14,320 nt of DNA from the NCBI GenBank assembly GCA_003696465.1, contig RFHG01000307.1, forward strand, positions 1 to 14,320. Direction: 5' to 3'. Below, piece after piece: positions 5,362 to 11,485 of the stretch. Origin of the DNA: Gammaproteobacteria bacterium (GTDB lineage Bacteria; Pseudomonadota; Gammaproteobacteria; J044). Numbering within the stretch: position 1 is the first letter of the stretch; each line of letters starts with the position of its first letter. The notes under the pieces were generated by a model that did no database searches, had not been told where the DNA came from, and was given only the letters and a program-made list of their open reading frames with translations. A program made the position numbers and the translations under genes.

Positions 5362-6669
5362 ATGAAAAACATGACCATCAAGACCAGCCTGACCGCACTG
5401 ACACTCGCCATGGGCCTTGCGGCTGCCCAGCAGGCCTCGGCCGCCAACTGGCTGATGCTGCAGGGCACGGAGCCGGCCGGCTCTGCCCCGCGTGCCAAGG
5501 TCTGGGGCTTCATCCAGGCCCAGTATCAGAAGGACTTTTCCAAGCCCTTTGCCCATCCATCCGGGAACGATGTATACATCCCGCCAAAGCTGATCGGGCC
5601 CAATCTGGACGACCAGGAACAGTTCAATGTCAATCGGGCCCGTATCGGGGTGCGCGGCAGCAACTTCCCGCTCGACAGCAAGACCAACTACTTCGTTCTG
5701 CTGGAAATGGGGCGCAACGGCATTACCGAGCCCGGCAATGCCTTCGCCAAGGTGACCGATGCCAGTGTCACCTTCAACCACATCCCCGGCGCCCGCGTGC
5801 GTGTGGGCCTGTTCAAGAACCCGGGGCCGGAAGAGGGCCTGCAGGCCATCCATGTCTTTGACTACATCAACTTCACTACCGTCACCAATCAACTCATGCT
5901 GGAACGGTTTGCCGACAGTAATGATATGAACTATGTTGGCCCTATTCCCGGGAAACCACTGGCCACCGTTCCCAATGCGAACATGAACCAGTTCAGCAAC
6001 TCGGTTGGGGCTTTCCGTGATACTGGCGTCCAAATCTTTGACACTTTCAATACCGGTGGGCTGGAAACGGCCTATGCCATCAAGGTTGGCAATGGCAACG
6101 GCATGCAAATCACCGATAACGACAGCAACAAGGATGTCTACCTCTATATCTCCACAGAGAAGGTATTTGGCGGCAAGGGCCCGCGTCGTGAGGGTTGGAA
6201 ATTCTTTGCCTGGAGCCAGACCGGGAAACGCACCGACCCTTACACCCCGACCACCGAATACGACCGCAAGCGCTATGGTGCGGGTACCAAGTACCTGAAA
6301 AGGCCCTTCCGCGTCACGGCCGAATATATGAAGGGCAAGGGGGTCATCTTCCAGGGGCCACACAAACCGCAGAACCAGTACAACGACTTTGACGCCAGTG
6401 GTTGGTATGTCGAGGGCGGCTGGTATATCCCGAAGACCAACTTCGAGGTCGACCTGCGTTACGACACCTACACCCGTCAGACAAACGCCGCGGGCTCCGA
6501 GGACAGGTTCAAGACCACCACCGTTGGTGCCCAGTACCACTTCAACAAGAAGACGCGTTTTACACTGGAATACGACATTCGCAACGCAGACAGTGACTCT
6601 GCAGGCACCCAGAAGCAGTTTGATGGCATCGGGAACCGAGTGGCCCTGCAGGTCACGGCCATCTTCTGA
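5362..6669 (+). CDS. Outer-membrane porin (phosphate-selective porin O/P-like)
   Basis: The 435-residue precursor starts with a Sec signal (cleavage near QASA at 27). It then shows amphipathic beta-strand repeats: KVWGFIQAQYQKDF, QFNVNRARIGVRGS, TNYFVLLEMGRNG, ARVRVGLFKNPGPEEG, FRVTAEYMKGKGVIFQ, FEVDLRYDTYTRQ, TRFTLEYDIRNAD. It ends in ALQVTAIF with the terminal Phe that the barrel-assembly machinery recognises. The RARIG and VGLFKNP regions recall OprP/OprO-type porins (16-strand barrels), but no phosphate-specific lysine ladder can be claimed here. The Shine-Dalgarno is AGGGGG, about 6 nt upstream. It lies downstream of the secreted DsrE gene and probably shares its ECF promoter, so it would be made when the sigma factor is released. 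A strong terminator follows. The substrate is unknown; an anion or sulfur species is a guess from context. Confidence 0.85.
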   Translation: MKNMTIKTSLTALTLAMGLAAAQQASAANWLMLQGTEPAGSAPRAKVWGFIQAQYQKDFSKPFAHPSGNDVYIPPKLIGPNLDDQEQFNVNRARIGVRGSNFPLDSKTNYFVLLEMGRNGITEPGNAFAKVTDASVTFNHIPGARVRVGLFKNPGPEEGLQAIHVFDYINFTTVTNQLMLERFADSNDMNYVGPIPGKPLATVPNANMNQFSNSVGAFRDTGVQIFDTFNTGGLETAYAIKVGNGNGMQITDNDSNKDVYLYISTEKVFGGKGPRREGWKFFAWSQTGKRTDPYTPTTEYDRKRYGAGTKYLKRPFRVTAEYMKGKGVIFQGPHKPQNQYNDFDASGWYVEGGWYIPKTNFEVDLRYDTYTRQTNAAGSEDRFKTTTVGAQYHFNKKTRFTLEYDIRNADSDSAGTQKQFDGIGNRVALQVTAIF

Positions 6670-6697
6670 TCCCCAACCGATTCGTGTTGTGGCAGTT

Positions 6698-6725
6698 GCC
6701 CCGCTTCATGCGGGGCTCTTTTTTT
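6698..6725 (+). terminator. Rho-independent terminator after the porin gene
   Basis: GCCCCGC-TTCAT-GCGGGGC forms a 7-bp GC stem with a 5-nt loop (6698-6716) and is followed by TCTTTTTTT. It lies 29 bp after the porin stop and ends the dsrE-porin transcript before the convergent PDZ gene. Confidence 0.92.
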
Positions 6726-6787
6726 GGACGAAGGAAATGGCCTTGCCTACGCGGGCGCAGCACGAACAGGTGCGGGGCCGTCGGCAA

Positions 6788-7480
6788 CTACTGGAGGATA
6801 TAGGTCAGTTCCATCGGGCGTTGCGCCCGGCGCAGCCCCAGGGTGATCACGGGCCGCTGCCCGAGCAGGCGCAACATGCGCATGAAGGCTTCGGCCTGCC
6901 TGACCGGAACCCCGTTGAGCGAGACGATCTCGTCCCCGGCCCTGAGCCCGGCCTCTGCTGCCAGGCTGCCCGCCGCAACGAACCGCACCAGCCAGGCCTC
7001 GACCTTTCCATTGCGGCAAACCGGGGTGACGTCCAGCTGATTGACCAGTAGCTGCTGATTCCGCTTGAGCGCTTCCAGACGCTCGGCAGAAATGCGGATC
7101 ATGCGGTTTGCCGGGATTTGACTGTCGGACTGTACCGGCCGGGCCACGCCATTGAGCGCGAGGCGATAACCGGAAGCACCCTCGCAGCGGAACTTGGCCG
7201 AACGATGGCGGGGACCCAGTCCGGTAAACCGGCATCCTTCCAGCTCCTCCCCCCTGCTTATGACACGGGTGTCCCCATTGGCGTGCGCGATCACGATACG
7301 CACGGGATACCCGTCCTGTTCGATGATTGCCGCGAGGCGCACGCTGGGTGCAGGTGCCCGGTTGCGCTCTGCAGTGGCAAGAAGTGGCAGGGCAACGGGT
7401 ACGGCAATGCCCAGGAGGGTAGGCAACAACCAATTGCTTCGCTTCATCCGACATGCCAGGGGAATGGGATGGCCTGTCAT
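6788..7480 (-). CDS. GspC-like PDZ-domain protein (orphan type II secretion C-like)
   Basis: The 230-residue product has a positively charged N-terminus and one hydrophobic segment (about 16-36) acting as signal or anchor. A beta-rich region at 45-112 resembles the GspC homology region (VRIVIAHANGDTRVISRGEEL, then C83 and C99, possibly a disulfide). Residues 148-228 form a PDZ domain: LDVTPVCRNGKVEAWLVRFV, AGSLAAEAGLRAGDEIVSLNG (169-190) and VITLGLRR. In type II secretion GspC links the inner-membrane platform to the secretin. No gsp genes are nearby, so this is a stand-alone copy or a different PDZ protein. The ATG at 7480 has a GGGGGG Shine-Dalgarno; the ATG at 7447 (MKRSNWLLP) would give a more typical signal but weaker initiation. 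It is monocistronic and convergent with the porin. Confidence 0.78.
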   Translation of the reverse strand: MTGHPIPLACRMKRSNWLLPTLLGIAVPVALPLLATAERNRAPAPSVRLAAIIEQDGYPVRIVIAHANGDTRVISRGEELEGCRFTGLGPRHRSAKFRCEGASGYRLALNGVARPVQSDSQIPANRMIRISAERLEALKRNQQLLVNQLDVTPVCRNGKVEAWLVRFVAAGSLAAEAGLRAGDEIVSLNGVPVRQAEAFMRMLRLLGQRPVITLGLRRAQRPMELTYILQ

Positions 7481-7570
7481 TGTGCACCCCCCAGTCCATA
7501 CTTTCCGTGCCGGACCTCACAAACCCAGTGTGCACTGTCACTTGCAGCAGCGCATTCCCGGGCAGCAACA

Positions 7571-8791
7571 TCAGCCGAGCCTGGCCTCCAGGGTGGCCAC
7601 CAGGTTACGTCCGGCTCGCTTGGCCTCGTACAGGGCATGATCCGCCCCGTGCACCAGCTCGGACGGGGGAACATTGCCTCCGGGGATCAGGGAGGCCACT
7701 CCGATGCTGATGGTCACATGATGGTCGATCGGAGATTCCCGATGCGGAATCGCTTCCTGCTCCACCCGGTCTCGCAGGGCCTCGGCAAGATCACGCGCGG
7801 CCTCGAGATCGGTCTCGGGCAACAGGAGCACGAATTCCTCGCCTCCGATGCGGGCAGCCAGGTCACCCGGACGCTGGGCCGCCTGAGCGATGAGCCCTGC
7901 AATGCGCTTCAGACAGCGGTCTCCGGCCGGATGACCATAGTGGTCGTTGTAGCGCTTGAAGAAGTCGATATCGATCAGCAGCAGGGAAACCGGCCGCGCC
8001 TTCTCCCCCCTGCGCAGCTGGCGGCGCCACTCACGATCGAGATGCTCGAAGAAACTCCTGCGGTTGGGGATACGCGTCAGCTCGTCCACATGCGCCTCGG
8101 CGTCCAGCCGGGCGTTGATCGCGTTGAGTTTTCGGTTGGCCTGCTCCAGCAGGTTGCGTTCCTCGGCCAGATGGCGCTGCAGGAGAAATTGACGCCGCGC
8201 ATCGTACTCCATGATCAGGCTGGTACCCATGCCGGTCAGTGCAGCGGAAATGAAAAAGAAGTTTCCGGCCAGGATTTCTTCGAATGAGGTAGCGGTTCGC
8301 AGGATTAGCACCACTGCCTCATAGGCCAGCACGATGATGATACTGGACAGGGTAGCCCAGCGAAACTGCATCCGCACCAGGCCATGCGAATAAAAGATGA
8401 CCAGCATGAGCCCCGCGTAGTAGGGATTGTCGCGCTGGACCGGGATCTCGTGGATCATCCCCACGACGGACAACCCCACCACGATGGCCATGGCAGCCAG
8501 CAACGGTTGGCTGTGGCGTGTCTCCTGCACGAAAAAGAGCACAACGATGAGGAGCAGAAAGAGCGGCGAGGCAACGGCATAGCGCAGGAACCACAGGGTG
8601 GAATACACCTCCGGATACAGGTAGCGGTCGAGCACACCGAAAACGAGAAACAATACGAACCCTACCAGCACCCCGAGACGGGAAAACCCCAGGTACTGCT
8701 CGGCATAATAGGCCTGGAAGGCCTGCTCGAGCCCGCCATCCCTGAAGCTGAGCCCAAAACGCCTGCTTTCCGGCATGAGTTGCAGGTTCAT
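7571..8791 (-). CDS. Membrane diguanylate cyclase (six-TM sensor plus GGDEF)
   Basis: This 406-residue enzyme should make cyclic di-GMP from two GTP. About six membrane segments lie between residues 36 and 193 (for example 36-55, 71-88, 97-113, 124-137, 147-165, 174-194), with no recognised ligand domain. A coiled-coil stalk follows (196-233), then a GGDEF domain: DELTRIPNRR (236-245), LLIDIDFFKRYND (271-283), the active site GGEEF (316-320), and ISIGVA. The product-inhibition I-site RPGD (307-310) lies five residues before GGEEF, so feedback inhibition should be intact. All metal and substrate residues expected for an active cyclase appear present. No Shine-Dalgarno precedes the ATG, while a perfect TATAAT lies 6 bp upstream. 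A second, degenerate GGDEF protein is encoded at 11486-12460. Confidence 0.93.
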   Translation of the reverse strand: MNLQLMPESRRFGLSFRDGGLEQAFQAYYAEQYLGFSRLGVLVGFVLFLVFGVLDRYLYPEVYSTLWFLRYAVASPLFLLLIVVLFFVQETRHSQPLLAAMAIVVGLSVVGMIHEIPVQRDNPYYAGLMLVIFYSHGLVRMQFRWATLSSIIIVLAYEAVVLILRTATSFEEILAGNFFFISAALTGMGTSLIMEYDARRQFLLQRHLAEERNLLEQANRKLNAINARLDAEAHVDELTRIPNRRSFFEHLDREWRRQLRRGEKARPVSLLLIDIDFFKRYNDHYGHPAGDRCLKRIAGLIAQAAQRPGDLAARIGGEEFVLLLPETDLEAARDLAEALRDRVEQEAIPHRESPIDHHVTISIGVASLIPGGNVPPSELVHGADHALYEAKRAGRNLVATLEARLG

Positions 8792-8797
8792 GAGCTC

Positions 8798-8803
8798 ATT
8801 ATA
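8798..8803 (-). promoter_or_regulatory. TATAAT -10 box immediately before the diguanylate cyclase gene
   Basis: A consensus -10 hexamer on the minus strand is separated from the ATG (8791) by 6 bp, which would put the transcription start on the A of the start codon. The -35 region (ACTGAA at 17 bp) is weak. With no Shine-Dalgarno in the gap, this suggests a leaderless transcript, possibly in addition to read-through from the upstream operon. Confidence 0.4.
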
Positions 8804-8821
8804 GGTAAAATACAGCCCGAT

Positions 8822-9418
8822 TCAGTGCAAAGAAGGGTCGACCGGCAGCTCAGAAACAAAAAAATGCTGCCATTCCAGGCCGGAGACGGTCTTCAGGCGC
8901 TCGAACAGTGCCGGGGCAGGCTGAACAGTGCCGGCATGAATGCCCAGCACCTCGATGAAGGCGCTGCCCACGCCGGCACTACGCCTCCAGTTGAGGACTT
9001 CGGGCCTGAGCCCGGCAGCGCAGGAAGGGCATTCTGCTTCGACGGCAGGCGAGCCCGGCGGCCAGAGTTCTCGCCACTCTTGCAGTGCTTCCCGGCACGC
9101 CGGGCAGCGTGGTGTCAGGGTCATCCTGTCGGCACGCAGGGTAGGTGCAGGAAGGCACGTGATGGCAACATGATAAAAACTGCCACTGCCGATTGCGGCC
9201 TCATCGGGCATTTCGAAACTGACCGTGGGCGAGCAGCCGAGAAAGACCAGCAGGCGCAGGAAGTCTTCCCCGGCCCGCAGGTAATGATCGCCAAGCGGCG
9301 CTCCGGCAAGGCCTGTTTCACGACACCACAGCCTCAGCGCCTCTTCGGCCGGGGCGGCGGTCGCGTCCCGGGGCGTCAGAACCAGGCGCGGTACGCCTGC
9401 ATCCACGGCTTGTATCAC
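8822..9418 (-). CDS. Hypothetical protein with a zinc-ribbon-like Cys4 motif
   Basis: I do not recognise the family. The GTG at 9418 overlaps the stop of the DUF302 gene (GTGA), has an AGGAGG Shine-Dalgarno about 9 nt upstream, and gives 198 residues. The N-terminal half contains DHYLRAGEDFLRLLVFLGCSP (44-64) and SGSFYHVAITCLP (78-90). A pair of CxxC motifs (C105-C108 and C130-C133) looks like a zinc ribbon. The C-terminal half contains VGSAFIEVLGIHAGTVQP (150-167) and ends near EWQHFFVSELP. No signal peptide or membrane segment is evident, so it is probably cytoplasmic, unlike the two exported proteins encoded upstream in the same operon. It could be a maturation or regulatory factor for them; that is speculation. 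Downstream comes the diguanylate cyclase after 30 bp. Confidence 0.8.
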   Translation of the reverse strand: MIQAVDAGVPRLVLTPRDATAAPAEEALRLWCRETGLAGAPLGDHYLRAGEDFLRLLVFLGCSPTVSFEMPDEAAIGSGSFYHVAITCLPAPTLRADRMTLTPRCPACREALQEWRELWPPGSPAVEAECPSCAAGLRPEVLNWRRSAGVGSAFIEVLGIHAGTVQPAPALFERLKTVSGLEWQHFFVSELPVDPSLH

Positions 9419-9870
9419 TCGCGCCCGGCCTCCTGCACCTCGCGGAGGATGGCCTTCATGTCGCTGCTGCAACGGATGAAATTGATGTGCAAGTCGCTGT
9501 CTTCCGGGAAGAATTCAGCCAGCAGCTTAGGGTTGGCCGCAACCAGTATGGTCTCGTCACCTTCGGCGAAAATGGCGATCTTGAGCGGAAGATAGGGGAT
9601 CACCTCGGGGTGACGCCTGACCATCTCCTTCATCTGCGGATACTTGGCAAAGAACACCACCCGGTACTTGTCGGTCTTGTATCCCATGGTGGTCAGACCG
9701 ATATCGACCCGTTGCACGCGGGAAACCTTGTAGCCATAGCCCTTGATGCTGTCCTGCAGGGCCTGCATGGCCTCGGGGAAGGCGAGCTGGCTGCGCGCCA
9801 TCAGCAGCTCATCCTCGGCCTGAGCCCCCATGGGCAGGCACAACAGAAGCATAATCAACCACTTCTTCAT
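9415..9870 (-). CDS. Exported DUF302 protein
   Basis: The 151-residue precursor has a Sec signal peptide (KKWLIMLLLCLPMGAQA, cleavage after about 18). The mature part is one DUF302-like domain: MQALQDSIKGYGYKVSRVQRVD (35-56, split pattern), YRVVFFAKYPQM (69-80), IPYLPLKIAIFAEGDETILVAANP (91-114) and a C-terminal helical stretch with Cys134. DUF302 proteins are small alpha/beta domains of unclear function found in many sulfur-oxidising and other bacteria. The start overlaps the stop of the cytochrome-DUF302 gene (ATGA) and its own stop overlaps the zinc-ribbon gene (GTGA), so three genes are translationally coupled. It is a stand-alone paralogue of the C-terminal domain of its upstream neighbour, but lacks the PCR cysteine found there (Cys296). 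The pair may form a complex in the periplasm. Confidence 0.85.
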   Translation of the reverse strand: MKKWLIMLLLCLPMGAQAEDELLMARSQLAFPEAMQALQDSIKGYGYKVSRVQRVDIGLTTMGYKTDKYRVVFFAKYPQMKEMVRRHPEVIPYLPLKIAIFAEGDETILVAANPKLLAEFFPEDSDLHINFIRCSSDMKAILREVQEAGRE

Positions 9871-10907
9871 AGCGTGGCGTCCTCCAGCATGGACTGATAG
9901 GTATCCCGCATCTCATGGCAGGCCTCGTTCAGCTCCACATTGTTGAAGATGCGGCTGAGGCGCATGGGGTTGATGGCCATGACCTTGACCACACCATCCT
10001 GCTCCACCACCGTGATTCGGCAGGGCAGGAACATGCCCACGCGCGGATCGATGGCCAGGGCCTTGTTGAGGAAGTTGAAGTTGCAGAAATAGATGATCAC
10101 CTGGCGCTTGTCTTCCTTCCCCGGCGGCACATAGCCGGTCTCGAGGTACTGCTGGCGGATGAAGACGAAGTTGTTGTTGGTGATGACTTCCTTGATGTTT
10201 TCCACGGTTTCCTCGAGCGAGTAGGGCGATTCCGCCACCAGTGTGGCCGACTCGGCCTCGAGCACCTGCTTGCGATGGGGCGACTTCTCGAAGCTGCGGA
10301 CGTAGGCCACGATGTCATCGATATCCTGCTCGCTCAGGCCGCGCCCGAGGAAGGAAACCATGGGCGTGCCCTTGCGCCCCTTGCGCAGGGTCTCGCGAAT
10401 CATCTGGTCGGAAGCGGCCTTGAGGAAGCCCTCGTTGTTGAGTGCCGGCGGGATGATCGGCAGGTCACGCGGACGCGAGAGTGTCACCCCGGTACCATGC
10501 CCGCCCTGCCCGTTCTCTCCATGGCAGGCCGCACAGTGCTGCTTGAACAGCTGCGCCCCGTGCTTCGGGTCACCCTTGACAGGCGTGTCCGGAAACTCCG
10601 GCCGCTTGCCATCGTTCCAATGCCGGATATAGTCCACCAGCGCATTTACCTGGGCATCGCTCAGATAGTAGAACGAGGGCATCACCCGCCCGGGGCGACC
10701 ATAGCGGATGGTATTGAACAGAAAGCGATCATCCACCGTATCCTGGAAGCTCCTGAGCGCCAGGGGGACGCCCACGCCCCCCTGCCCATCCACACCGTGG
10801 CAGACCATGCAGTGGTCGCGAAAGAGCTGCTCGCCGTCCGGCGCCGCCTGCAGGCTTGCAGCAGGGGCCAGCAGCAGGAGCAGCAGCAGGATTCGTATCA
10901 TCGGCAT
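9867..10907 (-). CDS. Dihaem cytochrome c fused to a C-terminal DUF302 domain
   Basis: The 346-residue precursor has a Sec signal peptide (cleavage near 21). Two class I cytochrome c domains follow. The first has CMVCH (33-37) and a likely axial Met at RVMPSF (M76). The second has CAACH (125-129) and a likely Met at TPMVSF (M183). A DUF302-like domain occupies about 228-346, with IIYFCNFNF (271-279), FLPCRITVVEQDG (293-305) and VKVMAINP (307-314). The protein should be a periplasmic electron carrier or an oxidoreductase subunit. The first cytochrome domain resembles SoxX/CccA-like carriers in spacing only. Joining haems to DUF302 suggests that DUF302 binds a partner or substrate whose electrons pass to the haems. 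It is the first gene of a three-gene coupled operon, preceded by a perfect TATAAT. The GGAG Shine-Dalgarno supports the ATG at 10907; another ATG lies at 10901. Confidence 0.9.
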   Translation of the reverse strand: MPMIRILLLLLLLAPAASLQAAPDGEQLFRDHCMVCHGVDGQGGVGVPLALRSFQDTVDDRFLFNTIRYGRPGRVMPSFYYLSDAQVNALVDYIRHWNDGKRPEFPDTPVKGDPKHGAQLFKQHCAACHGENGQGGHGTGVTLSRPRDLPIIPPALNNEGFLKAASDQMIRETLRKGRKGTPMVSFLGRGLSEQDIDDIVAYVRSFEKSPHRKQVLEAESATLVAESPYSLEETVENIKEVITNNNFVFIRQQYLETGYVPPGKEDKRQVIIYFCNFNFLNKALAIDPRVGMFLPCRITVVEQDGVVKVMAINPMRLSRIFNNVELNEACHEMRDTYQSMLEDATL

Positions 10908-10936
10908 CGACGATGCTCCGCTGTTTGAATGGGTGC

Positions 10937-10942
10937 ATTATA
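10937..10942 (-). promoter_or_regulatory. TATAAT -10 box of the cytochrome-DUF302 operon
   Basis: A consensus -10 hexamer on the minus strand lies about 30 bp before the cytochrome ATG. No good -35 hexamer stands 16-18 bp upstream, so an activator may be needed. The 204-bp divergent gap to grxD also holds the grxD promoter. Confidence 0.5.
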
Positions 10943-11046
10943 GTCGCGATCCGAAGGCCGGCATTGACGGAGATCATGCCACGAGCCCCCGATGGCCTTG
11001 AAATCCTGCCGACCGATCCCAGATCCCATGGCAGGATGACGGCAAT

Positions 11047-11076
11047 TTGGCAGTCGATCCCCGGACCCGCTAGACT
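11047..11076 (+). promoter_or_regulatory. Sigma-70-like promoter of grxD
   Basis: TTGGCA (11047-11052), an 18-bp spacer and TAGACT (11071-11076). Each hexamer matches the consensus at four or more positions. The predicted start near 11083 leaves a leader of about 29 nt before the grxD ATG. Confidence 0.5.
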
Positions 11077-11111
11077 GCACCGCATCATCAACTCCATTCC
11101 GAGGCACAGGC

Positions 11112-11447
11112 ATGACGGACGTTCTCGATCGCATCAAGCAGCAAGTGGAAGAAAACCCGGTCATCATCTACATGAAGGGCACGCCGCAGTTCCCCATGTG
11201 CGGTTTCTCCAGCCGTGCCGCCGAGGCACTGAAACAGGTCGGCGAGGAATTCGCCTATGTCAACGTGCTGGCAGACCCCGAGATCTTCGAAAATCTGCCC
11301 CGCTTTGCCAACTGGCCGACCTTCCCCCAGATCTACATCGACGGGGAACTGATCGGCGGCAGCGACATCGTGCTGGAGCTGCTGGAAAAGGGCGAGCTGG
11401 AGCCCATGATCAAGGAAGCGATCGCCAAAAAGAAGGCGGCTTCCTGA
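11112..11447 (+). CDS. grxD: Monothiol glutaredoxin Grx4 (CGFS type)
   Basis: The 111-residue protein is a full-length CGFS glutaredoxin: the active site CGFS lies at 30-33, preceded by the conserved Lys22 of MKGTP, with WPTFPQ (68-73, cis-Pro) and GELIGGSDI downstream for glutathione binding. Such proteins bind a [2Fe-2S] cluster with glutathione, often with BolA, and deliver clusters or sense iron; they are cytoplasmic. The ATG at 11112 is the only sensible start, with a GAGG Shine-Dalgarno. It seems to be a single-gene transcript from its own promoter, divergent from the cytochrome-DUF302 operon and convergent with the response regulator gene. Confidence 0.97.
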   Translation: MTDVLDRIKQQVEENPVIIYMKGTPQFPMCGFSSRAAEALKQVGEEFAYVNVLADPEIFENLPRFANWPTFPQIYIDGELIGGSDIVLELLEKGELEPMIKEAIAKKKAAS

Positions 11448-11455
11448 TTCCCTGA

Positions 11456-11479
11456 GCCCGGGCCGGCAGACGCCCGGGC
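11456..11479. terminator. Hairpin between convergent genes (possible bidirectional terminator)
   Basis: Two copies of the self-complementary octamer GCCCGGGC (11456-11463 and 11472-11479) are separated by 8 nt and can pair as an 8-bp all-GC stem. The element fills the 38-bp gap between the grxD stop and the response regulator stop. There is no T-tract on either strand, so it is weaker evidence of intrinsic termination than the porin terminator. Confidence 0.5.
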
Positions 11480-11485
11480 ACTGCC

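Noticed and set aside
5344..6540. 398-codon open frame on the minus strand opposite the porin
   Set aside because: It is antisense to a gene with signal peptide, beta-strand pattern and terminal Phe. The long frame is explained by codon bias of the porin in high-GC DNA.
7118..8287. 389-codon open frame on the plus strand opposite the PDZ and diguanylate cyclase genes
   Set aside because: Antisense to clear PDZ and GGDEF domains and spans the gap between them; a shadow frame.
8384..9595. 403-codon open frame on the plus strand opposite the diguanylate cyclase and zinc-ribbon genes
   Set aside because: It crosses two real genes on the other strand, lacks any domain pattern and has no plausible ribosome site.
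9915..10928. 337-codon open frame on the plus strand opposite the cytochrome-DUF302 gene
   Set aside because: Exactly antisense to a gene with two CxxCH sites and a signal peptide; no recognisable content.
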